A stretch of 64,000 bases of DNA, from assembly GCF_900117415.1 (NCBI RefSeq), contig NZ_FPEI01000004.1, forward strand, positions 620,001 through 684,000, written 5' to 3'. Position numbers and translations under genes: made by a program. Positions 26,411 through 34,945 of the stretch are shown here, one piece after another. The notes below the pieces were generated by a model. That model made no database searches. It was given only the letters and a program-made list of their open reading frames with translations, and was not told where the DNA came from. Numbering within the stretch: position 1 is the stretch's first letter; each line of letters starts with the position of its first letter. This DNA is from Hyphomicrobium sp. CS1BSMeth3. GTDB taxonomy: Bacteria; Pseudomonadota; Alphaproteobacteria; Rhizobiales; Hyphomicrobiaceae.

Positions 26411-27805
26411 CTATGACGGCAGGGGCATGACGCCGAGCGGCATCCCGCCTTTGGGCCGGAGCGTGACACGGCTGACGGGCTCGGGCAGGTGCCGGCCGTC
26501 CCAATCAAAGCGCGCGGCGCGGATGAATGTCGCGAGCAGCACTACGGCCTCGACCAGCGCGAACGACATGCCGAGGCAGATGCGTGGCCCCGCACCGAAG
26601 GGCATGTATTGCGCACGCGGCATGACCTTCTCGCGCTCGGGAAGGAAGCGATCGGGATCGAAGCGGTCCGGGTCATCCCACAGCTTGCGGTGACGGTGAA
26701 TGGCATAGATCGGGATCACGACCTGCGCGCGCGGGCGAATAGTGACATCGCCGATCCTGGCTTCGCTCGTCGGCGTCCGCACGATAACCGGCGCCGGCGG
26801 ATAGAGCCGCATGGCTTCCTTCATGACGCGATCGGTGATCGCAAGGCGCGGGATGTGCGCGGCTTCGATCGGCGCATTGCCGGCGACAGCTATGACCTCT
26901 GCCCGCACGCGCTCCTGCCATTCGGGCGCCCGCGCCAGCAGATAGAGCCCCCATGTGAGAGCGCGCGCCGTCGTTTCATGTCCGGCTTCCAGCAGCGTCA
27001 GCAGATTGCTGATGACATCTTCATCACCCATGGGCGCGCCGCTTTCGGGATTACGTGCTGCGAGCAAACGCCCGAGGAGATCGTTGCCACCCGCGCCTTC
27101 GGCCTGACGCCGCGCGACGATATTGCCGACGGCCTGACGTAGCCGGCGCCCGGCGCGCCGCCGGGTCCAGGTTCCGGGATGTGGCAGCCACGAGGGGAAT
27201 TTCATCAGCGCCCAGGCGAGCTCCCATGAGCTGTTGGCGAGAAAGGCCGTACCCTCGCGCTTGATCAGCTCGGCTTCAGCCGGCACGCCGCCCGTCAGCA
27301 TCGTGCGTGCGATGACGTCGAACGTGACGTCGATCATATCCGCATCAATGGCGCGCACGCGGGAGCCGCCTCGACGCCACTGAGCGGCAAGCACCTCGGC
27401 CGCCGCCGACATCTCGGGCACATAGGTCAGGATCTCCTGGTGCCGGAAGAGTGGCGCCATCGTGCGCCGCTGCCAGCGCCAATGCGCGCCGACCGACGTC
27501 AGCACACCATCACCGAGGCTGCCGCCGAGCACGCGCCGCTCGACATCCGTTTTTTGGAACTTGTCAGCGCCGGTAATCAGCACCTGCTCGACGAGATCGG
27601 GCCGCGTCACCCAGACGACGAGCCGTCCCGGAGCCGGCTCGAACACGACCATCGGCTCTTCATAGACCGGGCGCGAGATTACGCGCAGCGGATTGCGCAC
27701 GTATTCGACAAGCGCCCGCTTGAGCGCGATCGGCTTTTCCGGCGGTACGATGGTCGGAGGATAGAGTGCTGTGTTTGCGGGAGCGACGACGCCTGCGTGC
27801 AGCAT
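26411..27805 (-). CDS. Cytochrome P450
   Basis: A 464-residue P450 monooxygenase. The I-helix oxygen-activation motif is AGHETT (274-279), the K-helix ExxR is EAMR (330-333), and the haem-thiolate loop is FGAGPRICLG with Cys410. There is no membrane anchor. The pattern is close to the bacterial CYP102-like/CYP4-type haem domains that hydroxylate fatty acids or terpenoids, but the substrate cannot be read. The ATG at 27805 follows a strong AGAAGGTG ribosome site; the longer GTG frame (27859) runs through a perfect hairpin and is rejected. It lies 79 nt downstream of an acyl-CoA dehydrogenase on the same strand, so a lipid-oxidation role is plausible. Confidence 0.93.
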   Translation of the reverse strand: MLHAGVVAPANTALYPPTIVPPEKPIALKRALVEYVRNPLRVISRPVYEEPMVVFEPAPGRLVVWVTRPDLVEQVLITGADKFQKTDVERRVLGGSLGDGVLTSVGAHWRWQRRTMAPLFRHQEILTYVPEMSAAAEVLAAQWRRGGSRVRAIDADMIDVTFDVIARTMLTGGVPAEAELIKREGTAFLANSSWELAWALMKFPSWLPHPGTWTRRRAGRRLRQAVGNIVARRQAEGAGGNDLLGRLLAARNPESGAPMGDEDVISNLLTLLEAGHETTARALTWGLYLLARAPEWQERVRAEVIAVAGNAPIEAAHIPRLAITDRVMKEAMRLYPPAPVIVRTPTSEARIGDVTIRPRAQVVIPIYAIHRHRKLWDDPDRFDPDRFLPEREKVMPRAQYMPFGAGPRICLGMSFALVEAVVLLATFIRAARFDWDGRHLPEPVSRVTLRPKGGMPLGVMPLPS

Positions 27806-27820
27806 GACGATCACCTTCTG

Positions 27821-27840
27821 GCTATCCTTGGCAGGATAGC
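27821..27840. promoter_or_regulatory. Perfect palindrome just upstream of the P450 ribosome site
   Basis: Arms GCTATCCT and AGGATAGC flank a 4-nt TGGC loop. It lies directly before the P450 Shine-Dalgarno sequence in the 79-bp gap after the acyl-CoA dehydrogenase. It could be a repressor operator or an mRNA hairpin near the ribosome site. No second copy was noticed. Confidence 0.5.
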
Positions 27841-27883
27841 AGATCGCGAAACGCGGCACAGCCGCTCACGCCATTGTGCTCGA

Positions 27884-29557
27884 TCAGTTGGCCCCTTCGA
27901 GCAACCGCCGGGCAATGACCTGGGCCTGGATCTCGGCCGCGCCCTCGAAGATGTTCAGAATGCGGGCATCGCAGAGCACGCGCGACACCGGATATTCGAG
28001 CGCGAAACCATTGCCGCCGTGGATCTGCAGCGCGTTGTCCGCGTTCGCCCAGGCAATGCGCGCGGCGAGCAGCTTGGCCATGCCCGCTTCGAGATCGCAG
28101 CGCCGGCCCTCGTCCTTCTCGCGCGCGGCGTAGTAGGTGATCTGGCGCGCGATCATGGTCTCGACGGCCATCATCGCAATCTTGTTGGCGACGCGCGGGA
28201 AGGAGTAGATCGGCTTGCCGAACTGCACGCGCTCCAGCGCATACTTGAGCGCGAGATCCATCGCCGACTGGGCAACGCCGACGGCGCGCGCCGCCGTCTG
28301 GATGCGTGCCGATTCGAAGGTCGCCATGAGCTGCTTGAAGCCCTGGCCTTCGGCGCCGCCGAGAAGCTGGCTCGCCGGCACCTCGAAGCCATCGAAGGAA
28401 ATGTCGAACTCCTTCATGCCGCGATAGCCGAGCACCTCGATCTCGCCGCCCGTCATACCCTCGGCCGGGAACGGATTCTCGTCGCTCCCGCGCGGCTTCT
28501 CCGCGAGCAGCATGGAAAGGCCCTTGTAGCCGGGCTCATTCGGGTTCGTGCGCACGAGCAGCGTCATGACGTCCGCGCGCACGGGATGCGTGATCCAGGT
28601 CTTCTGGCCATAGACCTTGTAGACATCGCCGTGCTTCTCGGCGCGCGTCTTGAGCGAGGCCAGATCAGAGCCCGTATTGGGCTCGGTGAAGACCGCCGTC
28701 GGCAGGATCTCGCCCGAGGCGATGGCACCGAGATACTTCGCCTTCTGCTCGTCCGTGCCGTTCTGGAGGATCAGCTCGCCCGCGATCTCCGAGCGCGTGC
28801 CGAGCGAGCCAACGCCGATATAGCCGCGCGAAAGCTCCTCCGAGACGAGGCACATGCTCTCCTTGCCGAGCCCGAGCCCGCCGTGCTCCTCCGGGATCGT
28901 CAGGCCGAACACGCCCATGGCGCTCATCTCGGCAATGACATCGAGAGGGATGTACTGGTTCTCCAGATGCCACTCGTGCGCGTGCGGGATCACCTTCTCG
29001 ACGGCGAACTTGCGCATTTCCTCGCGCATGGCGGCGAGCGTCTCGTCCATGCCGGTATCGCCGAAGGTCGTCGCACCCGGCTGGTCAGCGATGAGCGCAG
29101 CAATCCGCACCTTCACATCATCGGAGAAGCCGTTCTCGACAAGCTCGGCCACAGCCGGCTCGGCGAGGAAGCGCGCGACCTCGGCTGCGGGAATGCCGAG
29201 CTGCCCTGGGCGCACGATCTCGCCCTGGCTCATGGGAATGCCGCCGCCGATCTGCGCGAGGTACTCGCCGAAGGCCGCACCGACCAGCAGGCGCTCCATC
29301 TCGCCGGCCCGGCCGTCGGCTTCGAGACGCTGCGCCCAGCCGAGCATCTGCCGCAGCGCCTCGACGTACGTCGCAAGCCACGCGAGGCCGTGCAGCGCGT
29401 GCTGCGCGCTGTCGCTGCGCCCCGCCGCTGCAGACTTCGTGCCGACCGCACTCCGCGCGAGTTGCAGGAGCCGCTCCGCAGCCGCAAGCGCGCTGGCGCA
29501 GGCGTCGAGATTGGTCGCAGATGTCGAGGGCGCGGCGGCGCGTTGGGCGGTGGCCAT
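27884..29557 (-). CDS. Acyl-CoA dehydrogenase family protein
   Basis: A 557-residue FAD flavoprotein with an N-terminal helical extension of about 150 residues before the usual ACAD core, which is longer than the common 380-residue form. Core signatures are TEPNTGSDLASL (FAD/substrate loop), GGNGFALEYPVSRVLCDARI and FEGAAEIQ, whose Glu is at the position of the catalytic base in short-chain enzymes. It catalyses alpha,beta-desaturation of acyl-CoAs with ETF as acceptor; chain length is not readable. The ATG at 29557 follows AAGGACGC; a 23-residue longer frame is rejected. Next gene on the strand is the P450. Confidence 0.92.
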   Translation of the reverse strand: MATAQRAAAPSTSATNLDACASALAAAERLLQLARSAVGTKSAAAGRSDSAQHALHGLAWLATYVEALRQMLGWAQRLEADGRAGEMERLLVGAAFGEYLAQIGGGIPMSQGEIVRPGQLGIPAAEVARFLAEPAVAELVENGFSDDVKVRIAALIADQPGATTFGDTGMDETLAAMREEMRKFAVEKVIPHAHEWHLENQYIPLDVIAEMSAMGVFGLTIPEEHGGLGLGKESMCLVSEELSRGYIGVGSLGTRSEIAGELILQNGTDEQKAKYLGAIASGEILPTAVFTEPNTGSDLASLKTRAEKHGDVYKVYGQKTWITHPVRADVMTLLVRTNPNEPGYKGLSMLLAEKPRGSDENPFPAEGMTGGEIEVLGYRGMKEFDISFDGFEVPASQLLGGAEGQGFKQLMATFESARIQTAARAVGVAQSAMDLALKYALERVQFGKPIYSFPRVANKIAMMAVETMIARQITYYAAREKDEGRRCDLEAGMAKLLAARIAWANADNALQIHGGNGFALEYPVSRVLCDARILNIFEGAAEIQAQVIARRLLEGAN

Positions 29558-29662
29558 GGAGCGTCCTTGTGGGAAAGTCAGTGCGGATACTGCACCGCAC
29601 AATAGTCGGTTTGGGCGCCTGCGCAATCCCGCCGGCTGATGGAAAAGGCGCCGCCGCGGTGC

Positions 29663-30862
29663 CTACCTGCGCTCGCGGGCGATCTCATCGAAGATGCGCG
29701 CGAACTCGACGGCACCAGCGCGCTTCTCGTTGATGCGCATGCGCTGCTCCAGCGCCGCCAGCAGCTCGGCGCCGTTCTTCTCGCGCACAATGGTGTTGCG
29801 GCCATAGGCGGCGCGGGTGAAGAAATTCGTCGTCGGCATCCGCCGCCCGATCGGCGTCATCATCTCGAGGCCCGTACCCGGTCCGGCGAGGTTCATCAGC
29901 TCGAGCTCCGGGCCCGAAAGCGACGTGCGGCCCGCCTGCAGGCCATGGTCCAGCACACCCCTGAGCTTGATGACCTGCAGCCATGGCCCAATGTCGGGAT
30001 CGAGGTTCAGCGCGTGGATGCCCTGCCCGCGCGGCGTGTTGCCAAGCGCCACGTGGCGCCCCCATTGGTAAGGTACCGACTTCGCCGCGCGCACCATCTT
30101 GCGCACGGTCGCGGCCTTGCGCTTGAGGTACGCGGCGCGCCCCGGCGAGACGCCGCGTGCCCGCGCCATGTCTTCGAGCCGGTTGATGAACGTGCCGCCG
30201 TGCTTCGCGACCTCGTTCACCGAGTTGCCGGCGAGGAGCTGCGCATAGCCAAGCGCCGTCGAGATCGGCCGGCCCTTTCGCGTCTCCGGATCGATGCCGG
30301 CCTGCATGTCGTAGACACCGCGGCCGCCGGTCTCCAGTGAGTAGACGTCGATGACCTGTGCCTTGCTGAGCCCGACGCGCAGAGCCTCCAGCGCATAACG
30401 CCGTTTGAACTCGCGCTCGGCGACAGCGGCCGGCACATAGCCGTACTCGGATTTTGCCGCCGCCAGAAAATCATGGAGACCGGCGATCTCCGTATCGGGC
30501 TTCGGCGGGCGCAGGTCCGCGATGATCTTCGCGACATCCGCCGGCATGGGCGGGCCCTCGTACTGCGGCGGATGCTCCGAGACGTAGTCCGCCACCGCCA
30601 AAGGAACGCCGCCTGCCCGCTTGCGACGCCGCCCCTCGCGCAACGTATCCACTTCCGCCCAGTAGGCGTCGAGCCGCCGATCGAAGGGTGCGCGTGCGGC
30701 GAGATAGGCGCGATAGGCCGCGATCTGGCGCTCGTTGAGACGTGCCGCGAGGTCGTCGGGAATGCGCTGCGCGGCTGCCGCGAGAGACGCGCCGGCGAGC
30801 GCCAGCGCAAAAAGAAGTGCTCCTGCGCAGGCCCGAAATGCCCGCAGCCGCCAGCCAGCCAT
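29663..30862 (-). CDS. Exported protein with a transglycosylase-like (lysozyme-fold) segment
   Basis: A 399-residue product with a signal peptide (hydrophobic core ALLFALALAGASLAAAA, cleavage after AAAAQ near residue 32). I do not recognise the full-length family. Residues 165-225 resemble soluble lytic transglycosylases: VIDVYSLETGGRGVYDMQAG with a candidate catalytic Glu177, then ISTALGYAQLL (200-210), like the S..GA.G..Q motif. A periplasmic muramidase role is therefore possible but unproven. GGAGGGAG precedes the ATG at 30862. It follows the Kef-type antiporter gene by 63 nt. Confidence 0.8.
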   Translation of the reverse strand: MAGWRLRAFRACAGALLFALALAGASLAAAAQRIPDDLAARLNERQIAAYRAYLAARAPFDRRLDAYWAEVDTLREGRRRKRAGGVPLAVADYVSEHPPQYEGPPMPADVAKIIADLRPPKPDTEIAGLHDFLAAAKSEYGYVPAAVAEREFKRRYALEALRVGLSKAQVIDVYSLETGGRGVYDMQAGIDPETRKGRPISTALGYAQLLAGNSVNEVAKHGGTFINRLEDMARARGVSPGRAAYLKRKAATVRKMVRAAKSVPYQWGRHVALGNTPRGQGIHALNLDPDIGPWLQVIKLRGVLDHGLQAGRTSLSGPELELMNLAGPGTGLEMMTPIGRRMPTTNFFTRAAYGRNTIVREKNGAELLAALEQRMRINEKRAGAVEFARIFDEIARERR

Positions 30863-30925
30863 GCTGCCGATCTCCCTCCGCTCCTCGCACACCCGCGCCA
30901 CACGGGCTCTCTATCCGGGCGGCCC

Positions 30926-32728
30926 TTAGCTCACTGATTTGCCGAGAGTATGGCCAGCATCGGCAGTTTCCTCTCCGCGGCGCTGCGAGATCGGAATATT
31001 GCCTATGAGGAGCGCGCGACCGGCATAAAGTCCGCCACTGGCCTCGAGCTCGAAGCGCTCGGCATCGCGCCGGCGAAACTCGACGATCACGTCCGCGGCA
31101 TCCGTCTGGTCGCACCCCAGCCTGACGAGGGCCTCCTCCGCCATTGCCAGTGCCGACTCGAAAGTTTCCCGGATCTGGTAGTCCACACCCGCCTGGACGA
31201 GCTCGAGCGACGTCGTGCGATCGAACGAGCGCGCAAAGACCGGCACCAGCGGGAACTCGGCCTTGCAGATCTCCGCGATCCTCGTCGTCGCCTCCCGCTT
31301 GTCGATGGCGATGATGATGGCACGCGCGTTCCCCGCGCCCGCTGCGTGCAGGACGTCGAGGCGCGTGCCGTCGCCGTAGTGCACCTTGAAGCCGAATTCC
31401 GCACCATCTCTGATGCTCTCGGTGTCCGTCTCGATGAACGAGATCGTATGGCCGCGCGCCAGCAGCGGCTGGCTGACGATCTGCCCGAAGCGGCCGAAGC
31501 CGATGATCAGCACATTGCCGGAGAGACCTCGGGCGATCTCGACACCATCCATGGACTGCGCCATCGGCGGCATCAAACGATCATGCAGAATGATCATCAG
31601 CGGCGTCAGCACCATCGAAATGATGATCACCGCGGTCAGGACGGCATTCTTCTCGCCCGTGAGAAGGCCGACGCTCGTCGCGGCTGCATAGAGAACGAAG
31701 GCGAACTCGCCGCCTTGGGCCATGATCACGGCGCGCTCGATGGCCTCGCGATGCCCGGTCCTCAGGAGCCGTGCAACCACATAGATGCCGCTGAACTTCA
31801 GCACCATGTAAGAGACGACACTGATCAGCACGAGCCGCCAGTTATTGGCGATGACGCCAAGGTCGAGCGCCATGCCGACGCCGAGGAAGAAGAGCCCGAG
31901 CAGCAGTCCGCGAAAGGGCTCGATGTCGGCTTCGAGCTGGTGACGGAAGGAGGATTCCGATAGCAGCACGCCCGCGAGGAACGCCCCCATGGCCATCGAC
32001 AGCCCGCCGAGTTGCAGAGCCAGCGCCGAGCCGAGCACGACGAGCAGCGCCGCCGCCGTCAGTATCTCGCGCGCTTTGGCATTCGCGAGCAGGCTGAACA
32101 TGGGATTGAGCAGGTAGCGCCCGACGACGATCAGCGCGGCAATCGAGGCAATGCCGATCCCGACTGCCGTCACGCGGTCCATCAGCGTTGCGTCGGCGCC
32201 GCCGGGCGCGAGGAACGCAACGAGCGCCAGCAACGGCACGATGGCGAGGTCCTCGAGCAGCAGCACGGAGACCATGCGCTGGCCCTTGGGCGTCGAGAGA
32301 TCGCCGCGCTCCTCGAGCACCTGCATGACGATCGCCGTCGACGTGAGGACGAACCCGGCCGCAGCGATGAAAGACACGCCGAGCGGAAAGCCGAGGACTA
32401 TGCCGACGAGGGACAACAGCACGCTGCACGTGCCGACCTGCAGCGCTCCGAGCCCGAAGATCTCGCGCCTGAGACCCCAGAGGCGTGAGGGCTCCATTTC
32501 TAGGCCGACAATGAAGAGGAACATCACGACGCCGAGCTCGGCGACATGGATGATGGCCTGCGGATCCGAGAAGAGTCCGAGGCCGAACGGGCCGATTGCG
32601 AGCCCGGCCGCGAGATAGCCGAGCACCGAGCCGAGCCCGAGGCGCTTGAAGAGCGGAACGGCAACAACCGCCGCCCCGAGCAGCGCAACGATCTTCACGA
32701 GGTCCGGGCCGTGCGCCTCTGCAGCCAT
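30926..32728 (-). CDS. Kef-type monovalent cation:proton antiporter with TrkA-N domain (CPA2)
   Basis: A 600-residue protein. Residues 10-385 are about 12 membrane helices of the Na+/H+ exchanger fold (ALLGAAVVAVPLFKRLGLGS, FLFIVGLEMEP, SVLLLEDLAIVPLLAL). Residues 403-530 are a cytoplasmic TrkA-N Rossmann domain with the NAD(H)-binding GFGRFG (410-415). This matches KefB/KefC-type potassium efflux systems, which in enterobacteria are gated by glutathione; no KefF/KefG ancillary gene is adjacent. A 92-residue membrane protein gene precedes it by 10 nt. Confidence 0.94.
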   Translation of the reverse strand: MAAEAHGPDLVKIVALLGAAVVAVPLFKRLGLGSVLGYLAAGLAIGPFGLGLFSDPQAIIHVAELGVVMFLFIVGLEMEPSRLWGLRREIFGLGALQVGTCSVLLSLVGIVLGFPLGVSFIAAAGFVLTSTAIVMQVLEERGDLSTPKGQRMVSVLLLEDLAIVPLLALVAFLAPGGADATLMDRVTAVGIGIASIAALIVVGRYLLNPMFSLLANAKAREILTAAALLVVLGSALALQLGGLSMAMGAFLAGVLLSESSFRHQLEADIEPFRGLLLGLFFLGVGMALDLGVIANNWRLVLISVVSYMVLKFSGIYVVARLLRTGHREAIERAVIMAQGGEFAFVLYAAATSVGLLTGEKNAVLTAVIIISMVLTPLMIILHDRLMPPMAQSMDGVEIARGLSGNVLIIGFGRFGQIVSQPLLARGHTISFIETDTESIRDGAEFGFKVHYGDGTRLDVLHAAGAGNARAIIIAIDKREATTRIAEICKAEFPLVPVFARSFDRTTSLELVQAGVDYQIRETFESALAMAEEALVRLGCDQTDAADVIVEFRRRDAERFELEASGGLYAGRALLIGNIPISQRRGEETADAGHTLGKSVS

Positions 32729-32738
32729 TATCTTCTTC

Positions 32739-33017
32739 TCAGGGGCGTCTGCGCCCTCCGGTTCGCTTTATGACCAAGAGCGCCGCCGCGGCCGGAATAC
32801 CGAAGGTGATCACCAGGATCGGCAGCTCTTGGAGCAGAGTGTAGCCCGCGTAGCGGACGCCGATCCAGAGGTTCACCAGCGTTAGCGCCAGCCATACTGG
32901 AATGAAGGCTTTGGCGCCGACCGCGAGGATGCCGCGATCGGAGGCCCAGAAGCGCGCGAGGAGGAGGAACATTCCGAGCAATACGAGGCCAGCGGCCGTC
33001 ACAATAACCGTATGCAT
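32739..33017 (-). CDS. Small integral membrane protein upstream of the Kef antiporter
   Basis: A 92-residue, mostly hydrophobic product with three likely membrane helices (3-22, 33-52, 58-80) and a basic C-terminus (KRTGGRRRP). I do not recognise a named family. The ATG at 33017 follows AGGAAAG. It ends 10 nt before the Kef-type gene starts, so the two are probably co-transcribed and may cooperate. The longer frame from 33062 adds no conserved feature. Confidence 0.78.
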   Translation of the reverse strand: MHTVIVTAAGLVLLGMFLLLARFWASDRGILAVGAKAFIPVWLALTLVNLWIGVRYAGYTLLQELPILVITFGIPAAAALLVIKRTGGRRRP

Positions 33018-33126
33018 GCGCTTTCCTAGTAAGACAACGGATAAATCAACCGTCGCGTGCAATACGATCGCACCACGTCAAGGTCAAGGTCTGCCTTGGG
33101 CGTAGAAGAACCGGGCTTGTGCGCCC

Positions 33127-33900
33127 TCACTTCGTGGTGTAGCCGCCGTTCACCAGGATCGTCTGTCCGGTCATCCACCAGCCGTCCGATGCCAGCAGGC
33201 GAATGAACGGGATGATGTCCTCGATGTCGGTCAGGCCGGTCTTGGAAAAGGGCGAGAGCGCCGCAGCGGTCTTGTGATAGGCGACCGCATCTGCGCCCTC
33301 GGCTGGATAGAAGAAGGGCGTGTCCATCGGCCCGGGACCTATGGCCGTGACGGAGATGCCGCGAGCCCCGAACTCCTTTGCCGCGGCGCGTGTGTAGTGC
33401 TCGACGGGCGCCTTCCCACCGGCATAAGCGGCGTAGAAGGGCGTGAAAGCGCCGAGCAGCGATGTCACCAGCGTTACCAGCTTTCCATTGTCGTTGAGGC
33501 TCTTGCCGGCTTCCTTGATGAAGAAGAAGGCCGACTTGGAGTTGACGGCGCTCATCTCGTCGAACTCGGCCTCGGAAATCTCGGCAATCGGCTTCTTCAG
33601 CACCTTGCCGACGGTATTGATCGCGATGTCGATGCCGCCCATGGCCGCCTTTGCGTCCACGAACAGCTTCTCCATGGCCGCAGCTCCGGTCAGGTCCGCC
33701 TGAAAGGCGTACGCCGCAGCGCCCGTCGCCTTCACGTCAGCGACCGTGGCATCGGCGGCGGCTTTGGAGGCCGCACTGTTGTAGTGGATGGCAACTGCCT
33801 TCGCCCCGTGCGCCGCCAGATCGCGCGCGATCAGGCCGCCCAGGTTCTTCGCCCCACCCGCAATGAGGGCCGTCTTTCCCTTGATGCTGTGATCCGCCAT
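33127..33900 (-). CDS. Short-chain dehydrogenase/reductase (SDR)
   Basis: A 257-residue classical SDR. The nucleotide-binding turn is GGAKNLGG (15-22, a variant of TGxxxGxG), NTVG (95-98) replaces NNAG, and the catalytic residues are Ser147 and Y159-x3-K163. The C-terminus TGQTILVNGGYTTK is typical. Residues after strand 2 (AIHYNSAASK) favour NADP(H). It is divergent from a LysR-type regulator across 134 bp, the usual layout of a regulator and its target. AGGAGATG precedes the ATG; an upstream extension to 34011 is rejected. Confidence 0.93.
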   Translation of the reverse strand: MADHSIKGKTALIAGGAKNLGGLIARDLAAHGAKAVAIHYNSAASKAAADATVADVKATGAAAYAFQADLTGAAAMEKLFVDAKAAMGGIDIAINTVGKVLKKPIAEISEAEFDEMSAVNSKSAFFFIKEAGKSLNDNGKLVTLVTSLLGAFTPFYAAYAGGKAPVEHYTRAAAKEFGARGISVTAIGPGPMDTPFFYPAEGADAVAYHKTAAALSPFSKTGLTDIEDIIPFIRLLASDGWWMTGQTILVNGGYTTK

Positions 33901-34034
33901 CGCTCCATCTCCTGAAACATGGCAGCCGCGCTGCGCGACCGCGTCGGAGATGACGTTACACAGTTGTTGCGCATTGCATAAATCGCCGTGTTTGAACAAA
34001 ACTGATCGCAAATCTCGAACAATAGGCTGGCTTC
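33901..34034. promoter_or_regulatory. Divergent promoter region, SDR / LysR
   Basis: This is the 134-bp gap between two outward-facing genes. It contains an A+T-richer patch with GAACAA at 33994-33999 and again at 34017-34022, and the partial dyad GTTT-GAACA-AAAC. LysR-type regulators usually bind such a region; the exact operator cannot be fixed by eye. Confidence 0.5.
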
Positions 34035-34934
34035 GTGGACCGCATCGACCTCTTCCGCATCTATGTCCGGGTCGCCGAGTGCGCGAGCTTCACGGTGGCC
34101 GCGAACTCACTCGGCTTGCCGCGCTCCTCGATCTCGACGGCCATCCGGGATCTCGAGGCGCGTGTTGGCGCTCGCCTGCTCAACCGAACCACACGGCGCG
34201 TCTCGCTGACGAACGACGGCATCGCCTTCCTCGAGCGCTGCCAGCGGCTCCTCGCCGATGTGGAGGAAACCGAAGGCCTCTTCCGTCAGTCCTCGTCAGA
34301 CGTCGGCGGCAAGCTGCGCGTGGACGTTCCGGGCCGCATTGGCCGCCTGATCATTGCGCCCGCGCTTCCGGCGTTCCTCGCGCGTTTTCCCCAACTGCAG
34401 ATCGATCTCGGCATCACCGACCGCATCGTCAACTTCGTCGAGGAGAACGTCGACTGCGCCATCCGTGTCGGCCCGCTCGGCGATTCCACCTTGATCGCGC
34501 GCCGCATTGCCAACCTCGAGCTCATCAACTGCGCGAGCCCGGCTTATCTCGCAGCGCGTGGTACGCCGCACACGCCAGCCGATCTCGACGATCATCAGGC
34601 CGTCCTCTACGCCTCCCCTTCGACGGGACGCATCGAGGACTGGGAGTGGCAGGAGGACGGCGCTCTGCGAAGCCGCCCCATGCACGGCCAGGTCATCGTC
34701 AACAATGCCGAGGCCTACATTGCTTGCGCCCTTGCCGGCCTCGGCATGATCCAAATCCCGGCCTACGACGTGCGCGAGCCGATGGCGGCCGGCGCGCTGG
34801 TCGAGGTTCTGCCGGCGCATCGTGCCCCGCCCTTGCCGATGACCCTGCTCTATCCGCAGCGCCGGCAACTCTCCCGCCGGCTGCAGATCTTCATCGACTG
34901 GGTCGTGCCGCTGCTGGAGAAGTGCGCGGCCTGA
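34035..34934 (+). CDS. LysR-family transcriptional regulator
   Basis: A 299-residue regulator starting at GTG. The N-terminal winged helix (VRVAECASFTVAANSLGLPR, then LEARVGARLLNRTTRRVSLT) is followed by a substrate-binding domain from about residue 90. It resembles the large LysR branch annotated in Hyphomicrobiales as controlling divergent oxidoreductases. Its likely target is the divergent SDR gene. Confidence 0.95.
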   Translation: MDRIDLFRIYVRVAECASFTVAANSLGLPRSSISTAIRDLEARVGARLLNRTTRRVSLTNDGIAFLERCQRLLADVEETEGLFRQSSSDVGGKLRVDVPGRIGRLIIAPALPAFLARFPQLQIDLGITDRIVNFVEENVDCAIRVGPLGDSTLIARRIANLELINCASPAYLAARGTPHTPADLDDHQAVLYASPSTGRIEDWEWQEDGALRSRPMHGQVIVNNAEAYIACALAGLGMIQIPAYDVREPMAAGALVEVLPAHRAPPLPMTLLYPQRRQLSRRLQIFIDWVVPLLEKCAA

Positions 34935-34945
34935 AATAACCGCCC

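Noticed and set aside
27440-29605. 721-codon rightward open frame opposite the P450 and acyl-CoA dehydrogenase
   Set aside because: Low-complexity Arg/Leu/His-rich translation with no motif; both opposite genes have clear active-site residues.
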